Assembly (NCBI GenBank): GCA_964036155.1
Contig: OZ038423.1
Location: 54,389,249-54,453,248 of the forward strand
Origin: Diploscapter coronatus
Taxonomy: Eukaryota; Nematoda; Chromadorea; Rhabditida; Rhabditidae
DNA length: 64,000 nucleotides
Reading direction: 5' to 3'
Positions 48,895 to 61,074 of this stretch are shown piece by piece (positions within the stretch are counted from its first letter, which is position 1; every line of letters starts with the position of its first letter). Position numbers and translations under genes: made by a program. The notes beneath the pieces are model-generated. The model saw only the letters and a program-made list of their open reading frames with translations. It made no database searches and was not told the DNA's origin.

Positions 48895-51280
48895 CTAATT
48901 GACGGAGACTTTGCCATTGGCAGGGATAGCAGCAATCACGGTGTCGGCCTTTGCAGTGCCTGTGCCCGTGTCTGTTTTCCCCTCGGCAGCAACATTCGGA
49001 CCATTTGGAGCTCCTTGTCCAGCAATCACGTTCTGCCCGAGAATGCTCGTGTTTACGCTCGGCATCGTCGTCGGCAGCCGAGGCCTGTCTTCCAGCTCCT
49101 TGTATTCCAGCTTCAGTTCTTTCGGAATCTGAAAATAGCTAGTTTGATAGACACTTTGGAGCTTAATGATAAGAACGAATTGGAAATCATAATGTGTGCA
49201 ATTCTTGCAGAATCGATCATTCTTCATCATTTTTGATTTACACGATTTGAATAAATCCAGCAAGGTCTGTCATGTTGCTCGAAATGTCTTCTTTTATGAA
49301 GAGTGATGATGAAGAATTAATAAGCAGTCTACACCAACATTGTCTATCTTCACGAAGGCTGACCTTTCTCCACTGGACGGGGTCGAAGACGTTGTAGTTG
49401 CCTCTCTCGAATGTGCCCGTCTGCTCCTTGAGCTGTCCGAACGGGGAACGAATCAGCCACACACCCTCTCCCTTGTGATATCGCCAATCGCGCTGGAATC
49501 TGCAAACAAGAAATAGGATAAATGAGATCAGAGTAGATTTATTTAAAAAGAAAAAAAACACAAACGTCCACTTAGGAATTACTCTGGAAATTATTGGAGT
49601 CTTTGAAAATTTCCGTTATGTGATGCCATTCGATCTAGAAATGTCGCTTGCTCCCGCGACAACAGGAGTGCCATTTCCAAAGAGCCAATTGTATCATTCG
49701 ACTTTCTATCAATACCCCTAAGCAATATATGAGATGATGAAAACTCTGTTGATCTTCTGCACTTTTACAAGTTCACAATTGATAGAGAAAGTGCAAAGGA
49801 TGAAGTTGAAACTTTAAAGAAAAAACATACAGTTCGCATGCGGCAGCGAGTTGGTAGACCTCCCCAGTGCAGTTGTAGAAGAGAAAGAAAAGCACATCTT
49901 CGGACAGCTTGTTCAGTTTAACAGGAGGCAGTTTGTCGCGGATGTGCGTGTTTGTCAGGTATTCCTCGGGCGTCTGCAATTTACCACCATTTCTATTCAA
50001 ATCAATTTAAGTGTTCGAAAGGTTTTGCAAATTTCATGCAATCTAAAAGAAAGACATTTCGGAAATCAAAAATTTCACTTTCAAGACACTTCTGAATCAA
50101 TTCACTTACCACGACATCCATTTCATGCGCACGGACGCCGTGCTCTGCCCACGGGCCACCGAATGACGTGTGCAGAGTGCGTCTGAAACAATTCTATTTA
50201 GAAAAATAGTAGAAATGAGAATGAATATTGTAAACTTCAATTTCTGCGCTTCTTTCTGGGGTTTTCTTACACATTTTCAAGAAGAATGAAATTTACTTCC
50301 AAGAATAAGCATACTCGGTGATATTGAGGTTGAGTCCGAGAGTGGTGAGGTCATAGCCGAGTGCCAGGGAAACAATGGGCGGGCTGTCGGCAGAGCGGAG
50401 GTAGGCAAGCAGGCCGGCCATTCCGTACTGGTCGCACAACATCGGAGAGGGGATGTTATGCACATCGCCTGCAAATCTAGTGGACTATTATCATTTTTAG
50501 AAAAGTTTTTGATCTTATTCTGCAGGGTCGCCGTGATCAGATCCTACATTTTTTTCTCAAAAAGATAATAATAAAGTTTAACATGATCTCCAGACTTAAT
50601 GGAAGAAGTCCGCTAATTCTTCCTTTCATCTATGAATACAAAAACTGACCGTCATTCTGGATGTGGATGCCTTTGGCAGAGTCGACTGGACGCGATCCTT
50701 GCTCGTTAGAAACCGATGCGAATGTCTCTCCAGCTGCTGTCAACTGCAAGAAGAAACTGATTGTCAAATAAGCAAAAATGAGTGCTTGAAAGAAATTTCA
50801 CGTCTCTAATCAAACTGATACATAGTCCAAGACGAGGGATTCTTAGCTTCAAGAACAGGTATTGTGATTTAGCAGTTTTTTTTTTAATATTAATACTGGT
50901 ACTTCTCATTAACGTCGGTATCAACATTGATAGCAGCGTCACCTTATCGGAAACCCGTTCAAGAATTAAAGTTCATGCGAAAAACTGCAACTTCCATCAA
51001 TTCATGGCTGAATTTGTAACTTTCAAAGATTTGAAGTTGGCACCAGATTCATGAAGCATTGATTTTGCTCAGGAAACTTCAAAGCGGATTGCAATGGAGA
51101 AAAATTTTCCGAACTTACCAGATTAGCAGGTGCCTGACTGACGAGCTTGCTCTGGAGTTTGGCCGTCCTCTCATTCTCATTCTCCTTCTCTGCATCCTCT
51201 TCCGTCTTCCACTTCTTCACTTCTTCTATCTTCTTCCTTTTTCCATCTTCGTCCGTCTTCTTTCCTTCAACCACTGCCAT
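48895..51280 (-). CDS. cnot2: CCR4-NOT complex subunit 2 (CNOT2/NOT2), short N-terminus
   Basis: CNOT2 anchors CNOT3 to the CNOT1 scaffold in the CCR4-NOT deadenylase. About seven exons: one from 51280 to 51119 begins MAVVEGKKTDEDGKRKKIEE (charged, disordered). Later ones give the NOT-box domain: QYGMAGLLAYLRSADSPPIV, then LALGYDLTTLGLNLN, EYLTNTHIRDKLPPVKLNKL, VYQLAAACELFQRDWRYHKG and YNVFDPVQWRKV, ending in IPKELKLEYKELEDRPRLP. These match the family closely. After it there is a tail of about 50 residues rich in Ala, Gly and Thr, longer than the human end. Total about 345 residues against 540 in humans; the N-terminal disordered half is reduced. Confidence 0.94.
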
Positions 51281-52742
51281 TTGAAGAATCGGAAATAGCA
51301 AAATTGTTTAATTTCAAAAGCATGCAATTCACAAAGCAATTAGATAGGCTGAAACGTCGAGTCTATGAATGACAGTCTGAAGATGCGTCAAGAAGTCGGT
51401 GAGATTCGAGACATAAGCAAACAGAATAAGGAAATTTTTAGGCCAAAAACACGAATCTTCTGAATTGCGAAATATCAAATAAATGATAGGCGCAATTCCG
51501 AATTACTCGCATCAGAACTACAAGGTGCAGAGCACTGAAGGAAGTCACGAACATCAGAAACCTCGCAGCGCGACGTCAAAACAAGGTGAAATGAAAATCG
51601 AGAACAGTGAAAAAAAAGCCGAAAAATGAAAAGAAAACAAGTGGCACATGCGTACTTTTCGCATCATTTCTGACATTGACCGAATTTGACAACTGGTGTT
51701 AATTTCCGTAGAATTTCGCGAATTTTTTCTAGTTTTTTTTTCGAAAAATTTTGTTGTTCTACGGCCTTACAAGCCTTATCCATTGAAAATAGTGAGGGAC
51801 AACGAGAGACAGACAGTTCGCCTTTCCCGCGTACAGTTAAGGTTACATGCAGACATTCCCAAGGATAAAGCTTGGTGGTAAGGGCGCGCATTTTGTTTTG
51901 TTCTATTGCCCTATTCTGATCGCGAATCCAGTCGAAACAATCACTGATCAACAGCTTTATGGCCGATCCCCTTGGAGCGCATATAGTCAGGACAGGTTGC
52001 TCTTCGCTTCACGACATTCTGCATTCGGAGCTAACTTTCCCTAACTCCGTGCGTGCTCCGCCGTGTTTGGGCTGTGATTATATGACTCATGCATCGTCAC
52101 ATGCACTCGGGAGCGCAATGAAATTGCGAGGAGTGTTGTCGAATAAAAATGGTATGTGAGCAGATTTGTAACGACTAATTTAATTGTATTTTTCTTTAGT
52201 TTTTTCATCTCGTCATTTTCTTCTATCGTTGCAAAGTCTAATTACTGAATTTGATGCGATTAACATGTACTCTTGCTCGATCCTCGCTCGTGTCCGTCGG
52301 AATCTGCAATTGACGATACTTTTATTTTTTCCTGTTGAATTAATCATTTTTAAAGTAATTTTATAGATTTTTTCCTCAAAGTAAAAATTATATTTCATCG
52401 CACTGCAATTTTCAATCGTTCAATCATCGACATCTTTTTCGCTCATCAACTTTCATATGATTTTTACATCATAGATTTTATTTATAGCTCATTCATGGTG
52501 TTTACAAGTAGGGCTGATCATTGTGCAGGAAGAGAGAAAGCTAAAGGAAGGGAAGAAGCAGAAGTGCGGGATACTTGGGCATTGTAATAAGAGGAGCAGA
52601 AGGAAGAGATAAGGAGGATTGAGGATAGACGGACAGCACACGTCCAGTTAAATCTAATCACTGCTCCGATCGATATTCCTACATTCTGCTCAAAATGCTA
52701 AGAAATCGATGACTGGCGACTGATTCTGTTTGATCTGTGATT
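51281..52742. other. 1.5 kb divergent intergenic region, CNOT2 / sarcoglycan
   Basis: Presumed promoters of both genes. No repeat or RNA gene is recognised; a run of overlapping short open frames at 51660-52160 on both strands has no gene-like properties. Confidence 0.45.
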
Positions 52743-54678
52743 ATGAGCACTTATCCTGCTTATGAGCCTCCGATTTGGGCCTCTCAGGCCCAGAGTCGTC
52801 TGCCCTATTCGCCTTATCCAACTCATACTACTCTCATTCATTCCACTGCTCCTCCAGTTCCCGATGCAGACATCTACAGGTCAGAATTAGTAGATTTTTA
52901 ATTAGTTCGAAATTTATCGCCTTTTCTCACGAGTTTTCATTTTGCATGAATTGAGCTAATTTTTCAGGGTTGGCATCTATGGTTGGCGCAAAAGATGCCT
53001 CTACCTGTTCATTTTGATTTTGACTATTATTGTCGTTCTCAACCTAGCTTTAACTATTTTTATTATGTCCGTTATTGATTTTTCAACGGTAAGTTTCTCC
53101 TGAAGTTATGAAATGTCTCTACATCGTGAAAGAAATATTGTGACATTAATTAAGAAACATCGTCATTTGGAAAAAAAAATCTTTTGATTAAAAATATTCA
53201 AAATAAATTTTTAAATGCAACGTGTCTTAACTAATATCACGATTTCTTGTATTCACAGTTTCATGATGCTCATGATATTTATTAGCAAGTTTTCCTTATC
53301 GGCTTTGAACTCATGAAAAAAATTAAGGACGGATTGGGACCGTTGACAATCGAGGATGAAGGAATCCGTGTGAGGGGTATGTTCAGTACTAGTTAGGACT
53401 AGCTTTTAAAATTAGACAATTACTTGTTCAGGAAAATCCCATTTCGATCAACCTGTTCATTTGGGTCATTTGACGACCGCAAGAGACGAGGCTCTTTCAA
53501 TCGACGCATTTGGAGGCGTTCGCATTCAGTCGCGGAACTCATCTGGCCATCTTCTATCTCATTTAGCACTTGGTCCACAGGGAAAGGCACAAGCTGTGTG
53601 TGATAGATTTGAGGTTGGTTTTCATCGCTCATTATTTTGGAAGAAAAGCGTAATCGACAAAGTTCATATCTGTCAAAGCTTTTGACAATCATATCATGAA
53701 AAGGACGAATTCACTTGTTTTCATGAGACGACATGTTGCACTATTTTCATTAGGAAATTATTTCAAGCGTCAGCTCCCAATTTGGCTGATTTCTCATTAA
53801 AGAGGTATTTCGTGACGCTGATCATGGGACTGAAGTCAGAAAATGCTCACGTTTGACTGTTCTTTCAGGAAAGTCCGAAAACAGTCGTATTCCATAGAGC
53901 AATAATGTATGCTACTTTTGTAGTTTTAGCTTTGCGTGCAATTGTGATATTGCATAGAACGATTTTTGGGATTTCTTGAACGAACTATCGAATTTGGACA
54001 CTTTCTGACTCGAGATCCGTGATCATTGTCACGAAGTATTCATCTGACGAAAAATCATCCAAATCGGAGGCGGACACCTGAAATGCTTTCCTAGTCAGAT
54101 ATATTTTCTTCAGATATTGGACCGCGACCATAAGCTGCTATTCTTCGTCGATTCCAAAGAAATCGGTTTGAAGCTCGAGAATCTCCGAATATTAGGTCTG
54201 TTAGGACAAGAGTTTTCTTTATTCGTGATTTTTAGACGAAGGCGGAAGTGTCTTTGAGGGAGCAATTCAGACTGGAATTGTCAGACCAGAAGCTGATAGC
54301 GCATTGAGGTAGATTTAAAACTCATTTCTTACGATAGCATGAAGATTTTGTCAGACTGGAGAGTCCAACGAGAACCGTTACGGTGGAAGCTGCACAAGAT
54401 ATTGAATTGTCTGCAGCTGCTGGCGAAATACAGTTACAGTCCCTTCTCGATATATCCTTATTGGCTAAGCAGGTACTTTTCCAACCAGCTATTTGAAAAC
54501 AAAATTCACGATGTAGGGCGAAATTCGATTGGAATCAGCAAATATATTCGCTGATGGTTTGCCTCGAAGCATTGGTCGAGGAAACTCCCAACAGCAAGTC
54601 TGTGTCTGTCACAATGGACGACTATTTCTTGCAGCATCGAATGCAGATTGTCGAGCAGACAGGGATATCTGTCAATAA
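52743..54678 (+). CDS. Sarcoglycan, gamma/delta/zeta type
   Basis: Sarcoglycans are type II membrane proteins of the dystrophin-glycoprotein complex in muscle. Start [20 protein letters not shown]. Then [16 protein letters not shown] with the membrane span [20 protein letters not shown], nearly the vertebrate signature. The extracellular beta-solenoid follows: [60 protein letters not shown], then [20 protein letters not shown], a hallmark. The C-terminus keeps the cysteine cluster ([19 protein letters not shown] and DICQ), needed for disulfides. Eight exons join in phase; the intron between 53614 and 54114 carries a dispersed repeat. I cannot separate gamma from delta orthology; invertebrates usually have one ancestral gene. 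Confidence 0.93.
53778..54086. repeat. Dispersed inverted-repeat element, copy 1
   Basis: Arms carry TATTTCGTGACGCTGATCA (left) and, on the complement, TACTTCGTGACAATGATCA (right), enclosing about 200 bp. A second copy at 62208-62541 shares TTTGGGATTTCT and AAATCGGAGGCGGACAC. It is in an intron of the sarcoglycan gene. Confidence 0.55.
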
Positions 54679-55144
54679 TAACTACAACGAGTCATTTCCC
54701 ACTATTTATGATTTTTGTATACTTCGTTCGAATAAAATCCTTGCACATTTTCGACTTTAGTTCTTTCTGATTCCTCTTCTTAGATAAGAATTAAACCGGA
54801 CAAATACGTTGATGGAGAATACGAAATACACGCGTTATCAACTCGATGAAAAATGCGACGAAGACATTCCTGCCTTTATGAGTGGACAATTTTGCTGCGA
54901 AAGTCGAATATCACTGATAAGCGAGAAGTCAACTGATTGCAAAAAGAAAACAGACAATTCAAGCTGCTTATCAGCTATCGTTGATAATCCGAGTGCTTGA
55001 ACATGTGGAGAAAGAGACGAAAGAACCAGTAACAAATTAAGCAGATCCTGAAACCAAAATTTATTGCTTGTCCAGTTGTTCAATTTTATACCTTTATTCT
55101 TGAATACCATGTTTTTCATTGAAAATTCAGCGAACTATCAGACA
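54679..55144. other. Intergenic, 0.47 kb
   Basis: 3' flank of the sarcoglycan gene and 5' flank of the first secreted-protein gene. A short Cys/Ser-rich open frame (54809-55000) lacks support and is left out. Confidence 0.4.
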
Positions 55145-56551
55145 ATGTGCCGTGAATTGTTCATCTTGGTTCTGATTTCAAATCTTGCGGCCATCGCCTT
55201 TTCGGCTTCATGTGTTGATGGGAAGAATAACCTCGTATCGATTGTAGATATTGGCGATGGTAGGAATTTACATTTACGAATCATTGAACTCGTAGTAGAG
55301 TAAGCGTTTCTATTTTCTCTGTGAAGTAGTGCATAAAGGAAAAAAATCTCTGAAAATTGAATCTTCCCGAAATGTCTGTGCCCAGAGAAGGTTGTTTCCA
55401 ACGAAATAGTGTGTATTTGTCCGAGACGAACAGAAATTTTTTTTAAATACAAAGAAAACTCACAACGGAAATGTTGTATTGTACTCGCCGCCAGAATTCG
55501 GCGCTGGAAAGAGCGTGCTCTAATGGGAAATTTGTGCTCCCCTTTCTTTTTCTCCTCAATAATGGGCGAAAGTAGGGATAACATACATTTCTTATTAGAG
55601 CGCGCTCTTTCCAGCGCCGAATCCTAACGACGAGCACAATAATTAGCTGATTATCCGTACACATCGATAAAATTACGACTTTCATGAAAAAGCTTATTTT
55701 TTCACTTGATACACTATTTCGATGAGAAAATCGAAGCGCTACACTACTATTGTCTAACAAAATTTCCTCAATTTAGCTAATCTGAACATCCACATCGATA
55801 ATGGAGTCGGGGCGACTTATGACAAAAACATGAAGCCGTCTTGCAAAGACGGCTATTCACAAGTTACTCTTCCTGGATTTTTGAAGCTTGTTAGCGGTAA
55901 ATTTTCACGCTATTGTCATGTTGCAACCTCATATGTGCAGGAACTCTTCGAATCACAGCTGCGTCCGATCTGATGCATTCTGGACAAGGATTATTAACTC
56001 TGAAGAAGGATAGTTTGCTCGTTGGAACCGTTTGGTTAGAAATAATAATTTAAAGCTTGATTAAACGTGATAATCTTTTCCAGCGAGAATGGTAAGTCAA
56101 AGAGTGCCTTCGTGAAGAACGAGGAATGCAAAGAGAATATCGTTGATTTGTTGGGTCCTGACTTTACTCAACTTCTTGATACACCTGGAACATACGACCT
56201 TGCCGAAATTGAGAAAATGGCCAATCTTACTTCCAACATAATTCCCCTCAAACCATTATCAGTTAGCGGTGGATTGAAAGGCATCGTCGATGTAAGTTCC
56301 AATATTTATTTATTTGGAATAACTTGATCTTGATGGGAAAAAATCTTGAAAAGAATCATAACAAGCGGAAGGATATAACAAAAAAGCTGATGTAATGAAA
56401 TCCTTCGAGTCTCGAAAACATTGTATAAATAAATAGTGCTACTTTACAGGGTGAATGGCAAATTTCGCTGAATACGCAATCTAATGGAAAGACTGTTGCC
56501 AACTTCAAAATTCCCGGAAACGAGAAATGGGTCTATCTCCACGATGCTTGA
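55145..56551 (+). CDS. Secreted protein, tandem paralogue A (unrecognised family)
   Basis: I do not recognise the family. Five exons join to about 210 residues. A signal peptide (MCRELFILVLISNLAAIAFS, then ASC) begins the protein. Landmarks shared with the next gene: Cys at the mature start followed by VDGKNN/TDGQDN, ..ITLPGFLKLVSG / LTIPGVIKLVQG, a TLRITAAS / TVTVRAAS strand, LLVGTVCENGKSK, LLDTPGTYDLAEIEKMANLT, SGGLKGIVD and GEWQISLN..., ending at TGA 56549. The conserved even number of Cys and a beta-rich pattern suggest an extracellular beta-sandwich. Intron positions match those of the paralogue. Poly(A) signal AATAAA at 56648-56653. The first intron contains an inverted-repeat element (55481-55637). 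Confidence 0.75.
55481..55637. mobile_element. MITE with ~50-bp TTCGGCGCTGGAAAGAGCG arms
   Basis: The left arm GTACTCGCCGCCAGAATTCG followed by GCGCTGGAAAGAGCGTGCTC is complemented at the right end (GTGCTCGTCGTTAGGATTCG...). About 47 of 52 bp pair. The 60-bp centre is AT-rich. It sits in the first intron of secreted-protein gene A. The open frame on either strand through it is an artefact of the palindrome. Confidence 0.7.
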
Positions 56552-57791
56552 GATAGTCGATCATTTCTGCAACTTCACTATCATAATCTGCGATCAGTTA
56601 TGAATATCTAATGTTCCAGGAATGTCTGTACAAAACACTAAACACACAATAAATACTTTAAAATCATCGCTGTCAATGAAATTTTCTAGAAAATAGATTG
56701 CCTTCTTTTATCAGTGAAGCCTTCAATTTTACGATACACTATACATCACACCATTTACGTAATTGTACTGAAGCCAAACTCTTAAGTAATAACTTCAGTG
56801 GTGTTTTCAAAATGAGATTTAACCAATCAGTGGAAACTATAACTATAGTGCAATTGAAAGTATGCATTCATAAGTTATAATTACTCTGATATGAAATTTA
56901 ACGACCTATTTTGTATGCTGCAATTGGCCAATTTTTGTAGTCGAAATACAGATCTACAATATTATCAACAAAAGTAGCGATTTTTATCCCAAAATAGAGA
57001 CATGAATGGATAGTTATCGGGAATGTCTGGAATTCCGATTCCGACTCCGAACTCGGATAAAATTCAATTCCGATTCCAAAATTTTCAAAACTAAAATTCT
57101 GAACAGCTTTGATAGTTATAGCAGAATAAGCCAAAACGTGTTTAAAAGCGCTGTGGTGACAAATTTCTGATTCTTCAAGAAGGTGCTTTCTTATGATTTC
57201 GAGAGTATAGTTTCGTGTATATGGTCCTAATAATTGAATCAGCACATTGCCATTATAGCAAAACATATTCCAGAAAATGCATGCAAAAGTTGCAAATAAT
57301 TCGAGGTATGCTGATGAAGTAGTTTTGCGTGGAATAGCACAATTCTCCGAATTTGTGGTAGATTGTAAAAGCAAATGAAGCTCTTCTAGTACAATAAATA
57401 AAAATAATTGCATACTTATTAAAGAAAACAATAATTACTAATTATAAAAAAAAAATTAGCTAAGCATTAGTAAAACAAGTAGATAAATTCCATTTTAAGT
57501 TGAGTGGTTGTTTCGTTGGGTTGGCAAAGTTTAGTTGATTGCCAGTCTCAAGGCCATAAAATTATCAAGCTCGAAACAAGGAAAACCGTAGAAAAACTAA
57601 AAGTCAAAATGTCCTGCAATTAAACTCATAATTGCCTAAGAGCTCGTAAATGGAGAGAGTCTTGTCAAGGAATTTGTCTTCCTTGTTCTTCATTTTATGA
57701 GTGGGCTCATAGGATCGGCGCTGTTTCATTTTATTTCTTGTTTAGTCAATTCATTCATTTACAGTAGTTTAACGAATCGTTTCGTTTCGTG
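56552..57791. other. 1.2 kb intergenic, between tandem secreted-protein genes
   Basis: Contains a MITE with perfect 8-bp duplication (57018-57111). A minus-strand open frame spanning 56898-57431 runs through the MITE and is not accepted as a gene. Confidence 0.5.
57018..57111. mobile_element. Small hAT-like MITE with perfect 8-bp duplication
   Basis: The 94-bp element starts CGGGAATGTCTGGAATTCCG and ends ATTCTGAACAGCTTTG. It is flanked by ATAGTTAT (57010-57017) and ATAGTTAT (57112-57119), identical. The terminal inverted repeats are degraded, but the interior GGAATTCCGATTCCGACTCCG-type sequence ties it to the elements at 10072, 20169 and 35154. Confidence 0.7.
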
Positions 57792-58895
57792 ATGTTGCGC
57801 TCTGTGCTGCTCATCTTGGCTTCCGTCCTAGTTACAGTCTATTGTGCCTGCACAGATGGGCAGGATAATGTGTGTGGCATTGGTGACGATTCAAATGGTT
57901 TGTTCGGAAAATTGATGAATTATTTGGTATTGCATGCATGTAATTTAGGCGCATTGAACATTGAACTGAACAACATGATTGGATGGACTTACGATTCGAA
58001 TAATGTTGCTACCTGCAAAGGCTCGGAAGCCGCTCTAACTATACCAGGTGTGATCAAACTCGTTCAAGGTAGGGTATATTGAAGGTATTGTCTAATCCTT
58101 ACTAGTTCAATATTGAAGGCACGGTCACAGTACGAGCTGCATCTAGTCTGGCTCAGAATGGAATCGCCCTTCTCACTGCCAAGAAGAACTCGGTGGTTGG
58201 TTATTCGTATTCTCTTTTTTTCTAAATTTGTTTCATTTAGTTGGTTGGAACTGTGTGTGACAACGGTAAAAGCAAGAATGCGCTTGTGCCTGATTCTGAT
58301 TGGTCAGTTTTTCAACAATTATCATTGTTTGATAAGTGCTACAGAATATTGTTCTCTACCGAAAATTCGATTCAATATTTGCAAACATGCGTTTTAATAA
58401 TTTTTCTTTAGTCAGATGGACATTAATCAGCTGTTCGAACCTGCCTTCATCGCTTTACTCGACACCCCAGGAACTTACACACTTGAAGACATCGAAAAGG
58501 CTGAGAATTTGACTTCTCCCTATCTCAGCGTTCCTCCATTCAATAGCGGTGGTTTAGGTGGTATTATTTCGGTAGGATTTTTGTTGACTACTTTATCATT
58601 TCATTTTTAATTAATGCTATAATTACGACTATCATTAAATTGGTGGTTTAAAAAAAAATAATAATAATTGTTGAACACCACAAAATTTCACTACAAGTAT
58701 TTTTTTCTATTTGAACATAACTTCTATCCTAGTCCTTGTGTGCATTGACTTTATTTAAAGTTTCTTTCGGTACACTTTTTACATTTTAAACTTTAGGGTG
58801 AATGGCAGATGTCGTTCAACGTCCAATGCAATGGTCAGTCTGTCATGAAATTCCATCTCCCGTCAAATACCAAATGGATTGACATTATCGATTAA
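57792..58895 (+). CDS. Secreted protein, tandem paralogue B (unrecognised family)
   Basis: Paralogue of the upstream gene in the same orientation. Exons join in phase to about 200 residues. The signal peptide is MLRSVLLILASVLVTVYCAC; the mature part opens TDGQDNVCGIGDDSN. Conserved blocks: NNVATCKGSEAALTIPGVIK, TVTVRAASSLAQNGIALL, VGTVCDNGKSKNALVPDSDC, LLDTPGTYTLEDIEKAENLT (N-glycosylation site at NLT), SGGLGGIIS and GEWQMSFNVQCNGQSVMKFH, ending WIDIID at 58893-58895. It has more Cys than copy A. Intron phases correspond to those of copy A, with one extra intron after KKNSV. AATAAA at 58974-58979. Function not inferred. Confidence 0.78.
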
Positions 58896-59200
58896 AATTG
58901 AATGAACACATTTCGTACATAAACGTTTTACACTCCATGCTAATGTCACATGTATAATCCACCTTCCAAGGCTAATAAATTCAAATTCATTCCTGATCAA
59001 GGCGTTTTCGTTTTTATTCTTATCATTGTTTGCATTACTCATTACACCGACTTCTAAAGTGGGTTTGTCATAATAAATTTCTCATCATTTCGTCACAACA
59101 TTCAACTATGTTTGCACACAGCTTTAATACGACTTCGCATGTACAATAACAATTTCTCATAAAATGCTGAATGTCATAAATAATAGTGAAAGAAAAACAA
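58896..59200. other. Convergent intergenic gap
   Basis: About 300 bp hold the 3' ends of secreted-protein gene B and the myristoyl-type gene. A poly(A) signal for the former is at 58974-58979; nothing else seen. Confidence 0.5.
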
Positions 59201-59997
59201 TTAGTCATAATGAGATGCGGATGGACGTGAATTGAGAAAGGTTGTCTCGAGAGGTTCTACTTTGCGGAGCACGTAGAGTTCGGTGGACGAGACAGTGACT
59301 TTCTCGGGTTCTGCTCTATCCTCTTCCCATTCACTCGTCACAATCTTCACTTGGTCATTTCTCTCGTCGTCGTCCACTTTGATCTCCCTCGTGAACCCAG
59401 GATCATTTTCCGAATACCAATGGCTGTGCGGCTCGATGTGCAGTTGGGTATGTTGCAATTCCTCGTAGCGTATCACCTCGATGTTGCCATTGTCATTTGA
59501 AGGTCGTTTCTGAAAACTCATTTAACTAATTTAAATATATATCCTTAATCGGAGTAAATATTCCAAAATCGCTAAAATAATGAACTATGCGATTTCCAAA
59601 TCGTGAATTTTTACCTAAACTATAACTGCATTTTATGCAGTTCATCCAAACGTTTCTCGAATAATAATGTTCTGATTCGATGACATTGGCATGCCATCTT
59701 GGAAAGTTTGATCAGTTCAAAGATTTATCTTCCGGAAAGTCCAGACAATTTGTCATCTTTACTAGCTTCGCCTTTTCAAAAAATTACCAACTTTCCAGTA
59801 AAATGATTAGCATGCATTGATTATCAAAAACAGCCCCTAACCTGCGTCTCGTGCTGTGCAGGTTTATTCTCGTAGGCATAGATGATTTGCTCCTTCGTAT
59901 CGTTTTTCTTTTTCAATCCTGTTTGCTTCACTTCGTCCAAACTCTCCTTGCCAGGCTTGCGTCCATTTGTAAGATCGTATGACTGTGATTGACCCAT
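59201..59997 (-). CDS. Small charged protein with N-myristoylation signal
   Basis: I do not recognise the family. Two exons (59842-59997 and 59201-59509) give about 154 residues. The start MGQSQSYD fits the N-myristoyltransferase consensus (Gly2, Ser at position 6 in GQSQSY). The first half is basic (GLKKKNDTKEQ), the second acidic and Glu/Asp-rich (VDDDERNDQVKIVTSEWEED), ending RPSASHYD. No membrane span. A myristoyl switch or membrane-bound adaptor would be plausible, but this is inference from the motif only. The intron has ordinary GT-AG borders. Confidence 0.6.
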
Positions 59998-61074
59998 TTT
60001 ATTAACGAATTATTCTGAAATTAAATGTCTGTAATAACGACTTCTTCGACTGTACAGAATAAATAAAATGTCGAAAGAATATATAAATCATTATCATAAC
60101 TGAACTGTCGTAGTACGAGAGATTCATGAATAAACAAGTAAATATCAAGTTCATTTAGAAAAAAAAACTTAAAAAAATACGAAAATTCAAGATTAAAAGA
60201 AACATATGCAGATCTGAAAACCAAACTCGTAAATATTAAAATGTTGAAACTAACCCAGTTTTTCATACATCCTGACTCGCAATACTTGCATTATAAATCG
60301 AGATAAAATCAAACGAGTTTTCGAGAATAAAGAATTTATGAAAGAAAACGAAAATGTCAGGTGTTTCGTACAAAGTAATCGTAAGAAAATGAAAACGAGA
60401 AGATGTTGAGAGAGAAAGTGAAGGAGAAGGAAGGGCCCACATTCTGCTTGTGCCTTCCGGGCGTAGAATGCAATTCCTCAATGAGTCAGACGCAGTCAGT
60501 CTGCTTACAGCTATTGCATATACAGACATTTTCTCGCTTTCTCTTTCTCTCTTCCATTACGATCACTCAGTATTCAATATCGAAATGGCTATTTCTACGC
60601 TGTCAGATGGCGTTCCAGAGCCATATGAAAATTATTTGCGATAGGCACAATGCATATTGCCATTTCTTCACACTCCCACATTCAAATTGCATAAAATACG
60701 TTAATCGCTTCGAAAATGTCCAATTATTGAACGTTTTTCGCAACGATTCAAAAAAATAGATATAAAATCGCGAAATTATCAATCGATTAAAATTTGCAAA
60801 GAAATTCCTCCTCTAAGCGCTTCATGTCGCATTAAAAGGTACACAGAAAGTGCGCAAAAAGGTAAACATAGTTTGGAAGTTAAAAATATAAGGCAAGGTT
60901 GAGGAGCTTAGTGCATGACTGATAGTCATCTAGCAAAAATAACTGTATGAATAGCAGATTATCGAAGTTTAGATAAATACTAGGCATAAACCCATAGTGA
61001 TATGATACGAATGAAAAACTAAACGATCTACAATCATAAATTGTCATTTTTCATAAATTACTACACGTCAGAAG
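59998..61074. other. 1.1 kb intergenic region
   Basis: Between the myristoyl-type gene start and the APMAP stop. AT-rich with a CT-rich stretch near 60530-60560. No supported exon or RNA gene. Confidence 0.45.

Noticed and set aside
55138..55760. Open frames on both strands
   Set aside because: They are produced by the palindromic element inside intron 1 of the secreted-protein gene.
56898..57431. 177-codon minus-strand open frame
   Set aside because: It runs through a MITE with a target duplication and has no recognisable domain.
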